Positions 1 to 8,817 of a stretch of DNA of 35,083 nucleotides are shown in pieces. The notes under the pieces are model-generated. The model searched no databases. It was not told where the DNA came from and was given only the letters and a program-made list of their open reading frames with translations. The stretch covers positions 1 through 35,083 of the forward strand of contig JAYMSP010001190.1 of NCBI GenBank assembly GCA_036897095.1, read 5' to 3'. How positions within the stretch are numbered: position 1 is the first letter of the stretch; each line of letters begins with the position of its first letter. The position numbers were made by a program, and so were the translations under genes. The stretch is from Plantago elongata (lineage: Eukaryota > Streptophyta > Magnoliopsida > Lamiales > Plantaginaceae).

Positions 1-449
1 AAATTTGTAACGGAATACACTTTCCGTTACAAATTTGTGACGGAATAAATTATTCCGTTACAAATTTCTAACGGAATCGTGTGTTCCGTTACAAATTTCT
101 AACGGAAAACACATTCCGTTACAAATTTGTGACGGAACAAACATTCCGTTACAAATTTGTGACGGAATACATTATTCCGTCACAAATTTGTTACGGAAAA
201 CAGGATTCCGTTAGAACTTTTACCGGCCAATGGTTAAACCGTCTGGCCGGATTGCAAATTTGTAACGGAATACTCGATTCCGTTAGAAATTGTAACGGAA
301 TACACGTTCCGTGAGAAATTTCTTACGGAATCTGTGTCCGTTACAAATTCCGTTAGAAATTTCTAACGGAACCGGTTTTCCGTTACTATTCTAACGGAAA
401 ATTATTCCGTTAGAAAATTCCGTTAGAAAAACGCTGTTTTCTTGTAGTT
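1..449. mobile_element. CACTA (En/Spm) transposon terminus with subterminal repeats, truncated by window edge
   Basis: About a dozen units built on TTCCGTTA, AAATTT and TAACGGAA run through 1-430 in both orientations, so that neighbouring units form hairpins. The stretch ends at 437-449 with TTTTCTTGTAGTT, whose reverse complement AACTACAAGAAAA is one base from the classical plant CACTA end CACTACAAGAAAA. Dense short inverted subterminal repeats next to such a terminus are the hallmark of this superfamily. A separate GC-rich palindrome (CCGGCCA ... TGGCCGG, about 223-250) lies inside. The other terminus, the transposase and the 3-bp target duplication are outside the window, so autonomy cannot be judged. 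Confidence 0.75.
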
Positions 450-459
450 CTTCAACTGA

Positions 460-595
460 GATTTACTGAACTGGACTGAACTGAAGTAGGGTATAAATTA
501 TAACTAAGCCGAGCTAAAATGAACTGAACTGAACTGAATTATACTTGACTGGACTGAACTGAATTAATTTTCAGTTGAAAAGAACACAACCTTAA
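460..595. repeat. Degenerate CTGAA-type short tandem repeat patch
   Basis: The pentamer ACTGA/CTGAA recurs many times, in runs such as GAACTGAACTGAACTGAA near 522-539, and the patch ends with TTTTCAGTTGAAAAGAACAC at 569-588. A related segment at about 14560-14625 carries similar GAATGAAACTGAATG text followed by TTTTCAGTTGACCAGAACAG. The two sites look like fragments of one dispersed repeat family. No coding potential is seen. Its class is not identified. Confidence 0.5.
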
Positions 596-749
596 TCTTA
601 GATATTGGAATGAAAAGCAAAAAGAATTCTCTTTCAAAGGAGTTAATTGCAATATGATGAGGAACCTATTGGCAAATTAAGAATACTAGAGGATCCTTAT
701 TGCAATACTTATTCTCTGCAAATTAAAATTGGGAATTTGGGGATAAACA

Positions 750-809
750 ATGAGTCCTTTGGTTTCTAGGGTTTATCAGAGAAGAAGCCATTGCAGGAGA
801 CAAATGTGA
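750..809 (+). promoter_or_regulatory. Upstream ORF (19 codons) and telo-box in the mTERF leader
   Basis: An ATG at 750 opens a 19-codon reading frame that stops at 807-809, 53 bases before the mTERF start at 863. It contains TAGGGTTT (767-774), the reverse complement of the plant telo-box AAACCCTA, often found near transcription starts of organelle-biogenesis and translation genes. If transcription starts upstream of 750 this would be a uORF; if the telo-box is promoter DNA it would not be transcribed. The sequence alone does not decide. Confidence 0.35.
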
Positions 810-862
810 GTTTTCTTGAAACCAATCTTCTTCTTTTTCATTCATAACAGTAATTAGCACTC

Positions 863-2005
863 ATGTTGAGTTCATTTCATAGTGCTTTGATTCCTAGAAA
901 TCTACCTGTTGTTAGAATTACCAGCCCAATCCATGATAATCCATGTTATCTTCAGCAGCTCAACTCAGATTCCAAAATCCAGAATTCTTCTATGGTACAT
1001 TACCTTGTAAACACATATGAATTTTCTCAAGAGAAAGCCTTGACTGCCTGCAAGTACTTGAAAATTAGCACCACAGAAAAATCAGAGTTAGTTAGAGAAT
1101 TCTTGCAGAATCAGGGATTAAGTGAAAAGCAAATTAGTGCCATAGTGAGATACTATCCGCGTATATTGTCATTAGATCCCGAAAAGGTCCTGTTGCCCAA
1201 GGTGGAATTCCTCCAGTCCATGGGCATTTCTCAAACTGAGATCAAGCAGATTTTTTCAAGAGCACCGGATGTGTTCTCGAGAAGTTTAACGAAACAAATC
1301 ATGCCGACTTTTACTTACATTAAGTCTCTGTTTGAGTCAAGTGGGATTTGTTTTGGCTTTACGGAACAGCTGGGGGAGATATTGCGGTGTGACCTTGAGT
1401 CCCATTTGATTCCTAATGTTGAGACTTTGAGAGACGCTGGAGTACCGGATTCGAAGATTGTTCTCTTGCTGCAAATCAATCCGCGAGCACTTATGGTGGA
1501 TAGCGTAGCTTTTAGGGAAGTCGTGGAGGAAGTTAAGCGGAGGAAGATATGTCCGTCAAAAAGGAGCTTTATTGTAGCAGTGCGTGTGATAAGGTCTCTT
1601 TCTAAAGCGGCTTGGGATGCTAAGGTTGCCACTTACAAGAAGTGGGGGTGGTCAGAAGATGATGTTAACTCGGCCTTTCAAAGGTTTCCTTACTGCATGA
1701 CTATATCTACAGGTAAGATAACAAGGGTGATGAATTATATGATCAATGATATGGGGTTTGATTCTTCTCCTATGTTGAAGAATCCTGCTATTCTTTCTTT
1801 GAGTTTAGAGAAGAGGATTAAGCCTAGATGCTCTGTTTACAAGTTTTTGGTGGAGAGTGATTTGATCAAGGAAATTCGTTACCTCAGTGGAATTTTTAAT
1901 ATTACTGAAGATAAATTCCTGGAGAAGTTTGTCGAGCCGTACGAAACACAAGCACCAGGACTTTTGCAACTTTATCATAAAACAATTGGTGTTTCCAAGA
2001 GCTAA
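863..2005 (+). CDS. mTERF domain protein, probably organellar (single exon, 380 aa)
   Basis: mTERF proteins are nuclear-encoded, organelle-targeted nucleic-acid-binding proteins built from repeated helical motifs of about 30 residues; plant members affect organelle transcription, splicing or RNA maturation. The protein shows the family layout: an N-terminal leader, then HYLVNTYEFSQEKAL at about 46-60, then repeats with the typical proline, as in IVRYYPRILSLDP, IKQIFSRAPDVFSRSL, VLLLQINPRALMVDS and VNSAFQRFPYCMTIS. The C-terminal LSLEKRIKPRCSVYKFL block is characteristic of the expanded intronless mTERF clade of flowering plants. The length (380 aa) is normal for that clade. The start at 863 is the first in-frame ATG before the conserved region. 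Organelle targeting is inferred from family membership; mitochondrion versus plastid cannot be decided. A damaged tandem copy lies about 400 bp downstream. Confidence 0.9.
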   Translation: MLSSFHSALIPRNLPVVRITSPIHDNPCYLQQLNSDSKIQNSSMVHYLVNTYEFSQEKALTACKYLKISTTEKSELVREFLQNQGLSEKQISAIVRYYPRILSLDPEKVLLPKVEFLQSMGISQTEIKQIFSRAPDVFSRSLTKQIMPTFTYIKSLFESSGICFGFTEQLGEILRCDLESHLIPNVETLRDAGVPDSKIVLLLQINPRALMVDSVAFREVVEEVKRRKICPSKRSFIVAVRVIRSLSKAAWDAKVATYKKWGWSEDDVNSAFQRFPYCMTISTGKITRVMNYMINDMGFDSSPMLKNPAILSLSLEKRIKPRCSVYKFLVESDLIKEIRYLSGIFNITEDKFLEKFVEPYETQAPGLLQLYHKTIGVSKS

Positions 2006-2408
2006 GTTTTCTAGACACTGCTTGTGTGGTTCATTGATTATGTTGTCTGTTTGAAACTTGAAGTGTAATGTTAGTTGTTTGTACTTTGGATGAATTTGTC
2101 TTAAACTTTCAGTCGCTTGTTTGGATGGATGATTTAAGCATATTTGTTTGTACAGCTGCATTTTCGAATGTGTGAGTAAAAAAGTTTTGGTATGTGGCTT
2201 TCGCCATTGACGTTTGAGATTTCTTGCTGTTTAGATTGCTTTCTTTATAATTGCAGTGCACCCGTAAGTTATGCGTACTTACCAGTTTCCAGATACCATG
2301 AGTCCATGAAGCTCATGTATATGTTTATATACAAATCGCCTTTTTTTTGTCCGGATTTTTGTATAATGTCAGAATCATTAAAAGTAATTTGCCCATGCTG
2401 AATTAAAT

Positions 2409-2871
2409 TTATAGTGCTTTGATTACTTGTCTGTTATTTGAACCCAATCCATGATAATCCATGTTATTTTCAGCAGCTCTACCTACCCCTTCTCTTCAGC
2501 CATTGCAGAAAGCATCTCAGATTCAAAAGGCCACAATTCTATATCGTACATTCAAGTGTCTCATGAGAAGGCATTTACTGCCTTGAAGTACCTCGAGCAT
2601 ATCACTGAAGAATCTGAGATAGAGAATTATTGGAGAATCGGGGTTCGACAGCAGGGCAGATCAGGTCCTTAGTGAGATGCCATCCGCCAATATTGTCTTT
2701 TTCGATTCCCAAAAGTTCCTGTTGTCTGAGGTTGAATTATTCCGCTCCGTGGGCGTTTCTTATGTCACGTCTTTCTACATCTGGGAGGAACAACTTTTGG
2801 AGAAATTTGTACATGGTTATCAGCAAGAAGCTCCTAGACTTCTGCTCTTGAAAGAGTTGAGTTTGGGATAA
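2409..2871 (+). pseudogene. mTERF tandem-duplicate pseudogene with large internal deletion
   Basis: This segment repeats the neighbouring mTERF gene. Its start (TATAGTGCTTTGATT, then CCCAATCCATGATAATCC) matches positions about 877-945 of the intact gene. The middle encodes the equivalent of SQEKALTACKYL. A GTGGGCGTTTCT stretch matches the gene near 1221. It then jumps to text corresponding to about 1900-2005 (EEQLLEKFVHGYQQEAPRLL compared with the gene's EDKFLEKFVEPYETQAPGLL). About 660 bp of gene sequence is missing between the two parts. The homologous text also moves through all three reading frames (segments 2451-2672, 2630 onward and 2677-2871), so at least two frameshifts are present. 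A full mTERF product is impossible. Confidence 0.85.
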
Positions 2872-3161
2872 CATTTTGCTTATCTCAGATGATTTAGAAT
2901 GTTTTGCTCTGTAAGCTCCTAGATCTTTTCAAAATATGGAATAGATCCCAACACTTCATATAGTCTGGTTATTTAGGCCTGAAAGTGAGATGTGTGGCTT
3001 TTCTAATCACCTATTTGTTGTTCTGTGAATGGAAAATTTACCAATATAATGTTGCTGTTCTTTAAAATTCTAGTGCAGATTCAAGAGTAACAATTCGATA
3101 TACAATCAATTGGGATAGAGAATATGCTTCTTGAGACAAAACCACATCAAACATGACTAAT
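2872..3161. other. Intergenic, no feature seen
   Basis: AT-rich sequence between the mTERF pseudogene and the 3' end of the first glycosyltransferase gene. It probably holds the 3' UTR of that minus-strand gene. No ORF, tRNA or repeat structure was recognised. Confidence 0.5.
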
Positions 3162-4535
3162 TCAAACATTTGAATGCTTCAAACATAGCTGCCAAAGCTC
3201 CTCAGCCACTTGATTCATCTCTTCTTCCTCCTCCATTCTCATCTTCTTACTCAACTCTGGCGCTCTCTGCCTAATCCCTTCTCCGGTCTTCTCGACAACC
3301 ACTTTCCTTATGGCTTCTGCAATATCTCCTCCGCTAAACCCTTCATTCTCACGTCTTCGAACCTCCACGCCGCAACCAGCATCAGATAACATCCTAGCAC
3401 CAATAGGCTGATCCAGTTTCATTGGCATGGCTATAATTGGAACACCGAAGTACACACTCTCCGTAATAGAACTCCACCCGCAATGACTCACGAATCCACC
3501 AGTATTCGGATGGTTCAATAACTTGCCCTGTGGCGCCCATCCTGACATAACCACACCCCTCCCTTCCACTCTCTGTAGAAAACCTTCGGGCAACACCGAC
3601 TCCAAGCTTACCTCCAATCCAACAGGGAATCTGATGATCCAAATGAAGTTAACATCAGAACAAATCTCAAGCCCTTTCGCTATCTCTCCAATCTCTTCTC
3701 TCGACAAGAAGTACTCGCTCCCAAAGGAAATGTACACAGTCGAATTCGGACTTTTCTTGCTCAGCCACTGAATTATCTCTAAGTTTGTTCCATCATCATG
3801 ATCATCAACTAATGGACCAACAGGGATTATCTTTTTCTGGGACAAGCTAGACAGGTAATCTATATACTTGCCTTCAAACACTTTACTGGATTTCACAAGA
3901 ACAAGTTCACAAGACTGCTTGAACGTCCCGAAAAGGAAATCTTGATCCACATCATAGACATTTTCATACAAAAACTTGAACAAGTAATCCAAACTTTTCA
4001 ACTCAAACCCCTCAAACTTAATACCTGGGAAAGGAAACTCAAGAGCTTCCCCATGAGTGTACTGATGATGCCTATACGACAAAAGCCCCCCTCCGAAAAT
4101 TGAAAAATAAACCGCAGGAATCATCTTCTTCGCAGCCACTTTTGAAGCCCATGGCTGAAAAACATCATATATAACAAGATCAGGACTTAAGGTACATATG
4201 ATGTCCGAAAAGGCGGAATTCGCCGTCTGGAGGGTCTTGAGGAGGGTGAAGTTGAGATGTGAGGGCAGATTCTTGGTGGTGTGGTAATGTGGAGGGAGGT
4301 CAGGGGTTGACTGTAAATTGATTTGAACTAGTTCTATGCATTTTTCCAGGTTGTTGTTGATGATGAAAGTGTTTATTGAAGAGAAATTGATTGGAGTTGA
4401 ACAAAAGTATATGTGGAAGTTTTTTAGCTTGGTGATTCTTTTTGCTAGCTCAAGGTAAGGGAATATGTGACCATGAGCTAGCCATGGAAACATTAGAATC
4501 TTGAAACTTGAAATGGATTTGCTCTCTAGTCCCAT
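3162..4535 (-). CDS. Group A UDP-glycosyltransferase, UGT94/UGT91-like (457 aa)
   Basis: GT1-family enzyme that transfers a sugar from a UDP-sugar donor. Group A members (UGT79/91/94) typically add a second sugar to an existing sugar on flavonoids, lignans, terpenoids or apocarotenoids; the acceptor here is unknown. The N-terminal FPWLAHGHIFPYLELA carries the catalytic His23, and LVIYDVFQPWA carries the activating Asp124. The 44-residue PSPG donor box spans residues 333-376 (WAPQ ... HCGW at 351-354 ... DQ at 375-376) and is complete. HCGWSS, rather than HCGWNS, is usual in this group. The gene is single-exon with normal length. The C-terminus has the expected acidic helix. It lies in the same orientation as a decayed copy and a second intact gene upstream, which indicates tandem duplication. 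The enzyme is presumably cytosolic, since no signal peptide is seen. Confidence 0.93.
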   Translation of the reverse strand: MGLESKSISSFKILMFPWLAHGHIFPYLELAKRITKLKNFHIYFCSTPINFSSINTFIINNNLEKCIELVQINLQSTPDLPPHYHTTKNLPSHLNFTLLKTLQTANSAFSDIICTLSPDLVIYDVFQPWASKVAAKKMIPAVYFSIFGGGLLSYRHHQYTHGEALEFPFPGIKFEGFELKSLDYLFKFLYENVYDVDQDFLFGTFKQSCELVLVKSSKVFEGKYIDYLSSLSQKKIIPVGPLVDDHDDGTNLEIIQWLSKKSPNSTVYISFGSEYFLSREEIGEIAKGLEICSDVNFIWIIRFPVGLEVSLESVLPEGFLQRVEGRGVVMSGWAPQGKLLNHPNTGGFVSHCGWSSITESVYFGVPIIAMPMKLDQPIGARMLSDAGCGVEVRRRENEGFSGGDIAEAIRKVVVEKTGEGIRQRAPELSKKMRMEEEEEMNQVAEELWQLCLKHSNV

Positions 4536-4594
4536 TGTTGAATGTAAATGGAGCTTGATGATTTAATTTTTTCAAGTGTACATGTTGGGTGTTG

Positions 4595-4609
4595 CTATTT
4601 ATGCATGCA
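4595..4609 (-). promoter_or_regulatory. Possible TATA-like box and RY (CATGCATG) motif upstream of the glycosyltransferase gene
   Basis: On the minus strand CATAAATAG (4595-4603) lies about 60 nt upstream of the ATG at 4535 and could serve as a TATA element. It overlaps CATGCAT, the core of the plant RY element recognised by B3 factors. Both motifs are short and could occur by chance. Confidence 0.3.
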
Positions 4610-4904
4610 CCATCATATCTTCTACTTCACCAGATTGTGCATAATTACGTACATGTTCTTCTTTCTTCACCTACTTCCTCCTCTGGATTTAGTAACTTGA
4701 TTCTTAGGAGGTTTAATTTATTAAAATTCCATGAGTATTTTGTATTATCTCACGTGTTTGGGGTTAATAAGCAAGTATATGATTCTTCACCTACTTCTTT
4801 CTTGTCTAGCTTTAACTTAGTGGGAGACGTGACGTAGTTAGAAATTAGAATAGTCAATGTAAACGTAGATGTTTGAAGGCTGTTGTGGTTGGCTTAACTT
4901 TTAC

Positions 4905-5385
4905 AATCATTTGACGAGTCAGTCCCATATGAGCTGCCAGAGGGCCAACCGGAACAACTTCTTGTTGCACAATTCGGACAAGTAGTCCATGTACTTGCCT
5001 TCAACAGAACAATTACATGAGACTGTTGGAAGGCCCCATTAGGAAAATCCTCACCAGCATCTTCAACCTTTAATGCCTCACGCGGAGCCATGAGGTTTAT
5101 TAGTTCGTAGTTATGCAGGTAAATGGCAGGATGAGGGAACGTTGCGAAACTCTATGCGTATGAGCATATGATGAAAGAACGCAAGTGACGTCGCACTGAC
5201 AACAGAGAAGAGAACAGCAGGAATACCTCGCGATCGAGCAAACTTAGCGGACCATGGCTGAAAACCAACGTAAATTAGCAAATCGGGCTTAATGCGGTTC
5301 ATTACGTTGTTCTTGCGCTCTAAAAGGCGTCCATAAGGACTGGCAGGAGATGGGGTGGTATGTTCTTGGTTGTGTGGCATTGATC
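4905..5385 (-). pseudogene. Group A UDP-glycosyltransferase pseudogene fragment
   Basis: Minus-strand text matches the middle third (about residues 79-245) of the intact gene at 5920-7275. It includes HTTKNIPPHLLP, then KPDLLIYVGFQPW and GIPAVLFS, then a stretch around ALKVEDAGEDFPNGAF, and finally EGKYMDYLSELCNKK. These pieces lie in different frames, with shifts near 5340, 5105 and 4990, and the PSPG donor box and both ends of the gene are missing. The catalytic Asp is replaced by Val (IYV instead of IYD). It is closer to the 5920-7275 gene than to the 3162-4535 gene. It is a dead relic of a third tandem copy. Confidence 0.85.
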
Positions 5386-5919
5386 ATCGATTCAGTTTCA
5401 ACTTCCAAATAATCCCTCTGACCAGACATTCTGTTATTAGAGAAGCGTTTATCTGCATTTTCTCCCTTCTGGATTCGCTATATTATCATTTTCGTTACTA
5501 CATTTTTCATTAATCTGCGAACATATATGCGTAGATATTAATCATCCTTATCGACATAATCATCTTTAATGAGTCGAGCTTATGTATAACTCCACATGAC
5601 AAGGATTGTCTGCGGACTTCCCATAAAATGGAACACACATTATACTCCAGCTTTGGGGAATTAGAACAATTCATGCATGACACTTAGAAAAATAAACTGA
5701 AGACGCAATTCAATCATGTATAAAAAGGTCACTCCAAGAGTTGGTTCACAAAACATCTTAGTTTAGCTTCTTGTATGCTAATTAGTAGAAGAAACATTCA
5801 TTTCTTTTCTTTTTTTGATCTGGGAGAAATAAACTACAGAAAGCAGTAAAATTACATAGGTGTCAAAAGATGGACATCTCTAAGTAAACGTTAGATAAGA
5901 GGTATAGGGTGATCCTTGT
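5386..5919. other. Intergenic, no gene seen
   Basis: AT-rich sequence between the glycosyltransferase relic and the 3' end of the next intact copy. The part nearest 5919 is likely the 3' UTR of that minus-strand gene. No further glycosyltransferase homology, RNA gene or transposon end was recognised. Confidence 0.5.
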
Positions 5920-7275
5920 TTACTTTCTATTAGCACAAATACTAGATAGTTGTTCTGCTACTTGATGAAATGCCTCTTCTTGCTCCATTTTCATCTTCTT
6001 ACTCAACTCCTTGGCTCTAAAACGTAGCTCCTGTCCACACTTGTCAACGAACACCTTATTTATAGCTTCTGCCACGCCTTCTTCATTGAACCCTCCATTC
6101 TCATCCCTTGCTACTTCCGAGCCAACACCAGTCTCCATCACGACCCTAGCATTCACAGGCTGGTCGAATTTCAAAGGAACTGCCAGGATTGGAACAGCAA
6201 AGTACAAACTTTCCATAACCGAACCCCACCCACAATGGCTCATGAATCCCCCTATACTAGCATGAGCCAAGATTTGACCTTGCGGTACCCATCCCACCTC
6301 AACTATCCCCCTTCCCTTAACTCTATCAAGAAAGCCATCAGGCAAGGCCTCTTCTATCGTGAACATCTCACTTCCTTCTGGTAATCGAGCAACCCAAATG
6401 AAGTTAACCTCACTTAATTCTAACCCTTTTGCAAGTTCTGTCATTTCCTTCCTCGACAAGTAGTTTTCGCTCCCAAATGAAATGTAGAGAGTAGAACACC
6501 TTTCCTTATGATCCAACCAATCCAAGATTTCTGAATCATCATTTCCCTCTTTAGTACTAAAAGTGACAAGAGAACCAACAGATACAATTCGTTTCTTACA
6601 CACTTCGGAAAAGTAGTCTATGTACTTCCCTTCAATCACTCTGCAGGTCTTCATTAACACAATTTCACAAGACAGATCAAAAATCCCAAAAACAAAATCT
6701 CCATCATCACTACCCTTAACCTTTATTGATTCACCTTGAGCCATAACACTCCTTCTCTCATACTCACTAAGATATATAGCAGGAAAAGGGAACGTGTCGA
6801 AACTCTTATATGTAAGCAAGTGATGAAAGAACGAAAACACCGTTGCACCGGAGGTGGAGAACAGGACAGCAGGAATACCTTCCGATTTAGCCAGTTTCGC
6901 AGCCCACGGCTGAAAACCGTCGTAGATGAGCAAATCAGGCTTAACGCAGTTCATCACGTCGTAAAACTCTGTGCTTGAGTTCTGAAAGGCCTCCATGAGG
7001 ACTGGCATGAGGTGGGGTGGTATGTTCTTGGTTGTGTGGTATTCAGGAGGGAGATTAGGCATTGATGGCAATTGGAGTTCCACCATTTCTATGGAGGAAT
7101 TCGAATCAGTTAAGCTTTTTTGGATAGAATCAAGATTGATGGATGTGGAACAAAAGAATACTTGGAAGTTTTTCTTGGAGAGGATCTTAGATAGTTCAAG
7201 GAAAGGGGAAACATGGCCATGAGCAAGCCATGGAAACATTAAGACTTTCAAAGATGATTTTGGCAAATCCTCCAT
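5920..7275 (-). CDS. Group A UDP-glycosyltransferase, UGT94-like (451 aa)
   Basis: Second intact copy in the cluster. Key positions are His21 in FPWLAHGHVSPFLELS, Asp119 in LLIYDGFQPWAAKLA, and a complete PSPG box at residues 329-372 (WVPQ ... HCGW ... DQ). HCGWGSVMES and VPLKFDQPVNARVV are the wording usual in the UGT94 branch, which includes enzymes that elongate sugar chains on lignans, triterpenoids and crocetin. The acceptor and the linkage formed cannot be read from sequence. The gene is single-exon. The start at 7275 places the catalytic His at the usual position of about 20. PSPG position 2 is Val (WVPQ) instead of the common Ala, a known natural variation. The gene is paralogous to 3162-4535 but clearly diverged, so different acceptors are plausible. 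Confidence 0.93.
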   Translation of the reverse strand: MEDLPKSSLKVLMFPWLAHGHVSPFLELSKILSKKNFQVFFCSTSINLDSIQKSLTDSNSSIEMVELQLPSMPNLPPEYHTTKNIPPHLMPVLMEAFQNSSTEFYDVMNCVKPDLLIYDGFQPWAAKLAKSEGIPAVLFSTSGATVFSFFHHLLTYKSFDTFPFPAIYLSEYERRSVMAQGESIKVKGSDDGDFVFGIFDLSCEIVLMKTCRVIEGKYIDYFSEVCKKRIVSVGSLVTFSTKEGNDDSEILDWLDHKERCSTLYISFGSENYLSRKEMTELAKGLELSEVNFIWVARLPEGSEMFTIEEALPDGFLDRVKGRGIVEVGWVPQGQILAHASIGGFMSHCGWGSVMESLYFAVPILAVPLKFDQPVNARVVMETGVGSEVARDENGGFNEEGVAEAINKVFVDKCGQELRFRAKELSKKMKMEQEEAFHQVAEQLSSICANRK

Positions 7276-7323
7276 CTATGCGTTGATACTAGCTGAGCTA
7301 GAAACAGAGAGCAAGTGATAGTA

Positions 7324-7330
7324 TTTTATA
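7324..7330 (-). promoter_or_regulatory. Possible TATA box of the 5920-7275 glycosyltransferase gene
   Basis: TATAAAA on the minus strand, about 49 nt upstream of the ATG, would give a short leader of roughly 20 nt. This is a plausible core promoter position, but the flanking DNA is AT-rich. Confidence 0.4.
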
Positions 7331-8817
7331 ATGCATAAAACAGAGGAAGAAATGTCTTTAGCTATCCCATGACATTGATAATATGACAAACTATATATTG
7401 TGATTGCTATAATTTCGGTCCCTACAGAGAGGTAATAGCTGACTTTGTAGTTCATTTATACTCGTATTTTGTCACCAATATACTTTGTTATTCATGGCCG
7501 GTGAAGGTCAAATGTTAATCATGCTAAATCAATTCGAGTTAATTAAATATTCTAATCCAGTTCGAATTAAAATTATAATTTATTTATATATATACTAGAT
7601 AGTTGATTTTATACACATAATTCATTCACAAATTTTATCTTCTTCAATAAATATTCTTGTATGTTTACATATATTTTTATTCTATACTTTCTATGATTAA
7701 AGAATTTCACAATTCCAAAATAATTCAGAGAAACGCATCCGTTATACCAAATCAAATCAATTTGAATTTTTAAATTTATTTTTAAATTCGGATCAATAAT
7801 ATATCAATCTACAAATAATATATCAGTCTACAGTTTCATTCTAAGATTATGGATCAATTTTGGATAATCCACATTCTCCAAAAGTATATTCCTAATGAGG
7901 GGAATATATATTTTATACGTGAAGATTCAACTATTATGCTGATAAAAAAGGAAAAAAATTAAGTACAAGAATGAAATCATATTGGAACGGATAATCTGCA
8001 TTTTACGAATCGTTAACCAAAATTCTTAATCAGATAAAAAGTTTTAATGCTAGAATGGTTCAAATCGAATTATCAGATTTTTTATATTGGTTTTCCAAAT
8101 AGGACTATAGGAGTAATTATGCCTCCCTTTGTTTGTTAATAGTAATAATAATGTGTCAAGATCCCCTTATACCTAGGGTCATCTTCATTTTTCTATTTCC
8201 ATATTAATTATATTATAAAAGTGCTCAAACATTAAAACGAATAAAATTATAAAAATTTTAAGTTATTTTATAATTTATTAAAATTCAAAAAAATTTAAAA
8301 ATGCATTTTTTTATTTTGCTAAAAATATATTTAATATATTATAATAGTGTTTAGAGGTCGAAATTAATAAAATTGTATTTTTAGAGGTTGTTTTACAATT
8401 TTAAGTTTAATTAAGAGAACAAATAAGTTCAAGATGGAATTATCCAAAAATAATCGAGATAGTCGAGAGTAGTCTCTATTCGTAAATATCGAAGAGACGA
8501 ATCCGTCGATAATTTTTATATATTTTTTACATTTATATTTTTCAAATTATTCGCATTTGAAATTGGACAAAACATAAAAAGTTACACTCACACCAGAATC
8601 TTTTTCTAACAGGAAATGAAAATGATCTCTAAAACTGCAAAATGTTTCTCATCTTCTGTTGCAATTCATTTCCGCTACTCTTAAGTATATAATCCCACTG
8701 GCCTCAAATGGTATGATTCTGTAGATGGGGTGAGATCTTCCACAGGTCAGCATAACATGTTCCGCTCCTATTTGGAATGATCATGCATCTACATGGTCCT
8801 AGTTCAACTGACCTGGG
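7331..8817. other. AT-rich intergenic DNA, no gene seen
   Basis: About 1.5 kb of strongly AT-rich sequence between the glycosyltransferase promoter and the end of the PPR-like gene. Around 8211-8265 and 8336-8400 there is a weak direct similarity (ATATTATAA ... AGTG ... AATAAAATT), which may be remnant transposon DNA. No ORF of note, RNA gene or clear terminal repeat was recognised. The last 200 bp probably hold the 3' UTR of the minus-strand gene. Confidence 0.45.

Noticed and set aside
1..430. CRISPR-like array of spaced palindromes
   Set aside because: Units vary, face both ways, have no constant spacer length, and abut a CACTA terminus in plant nuclear DNA.
806..853. Possible short intron in the mTERF leader (GTGAGT ... 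AACAG)
   Set aside because: It would be under 50 bp, below the usual minimum for plant introns, and no upstream coding text joins to it.
2630..2655. GGGGTTCGA word as a tRNA T-arm
   Set aside because: It lies within the mTERF-derived text and no cloverleaf partner segments are present. No tRNA was found anywhere in the window.
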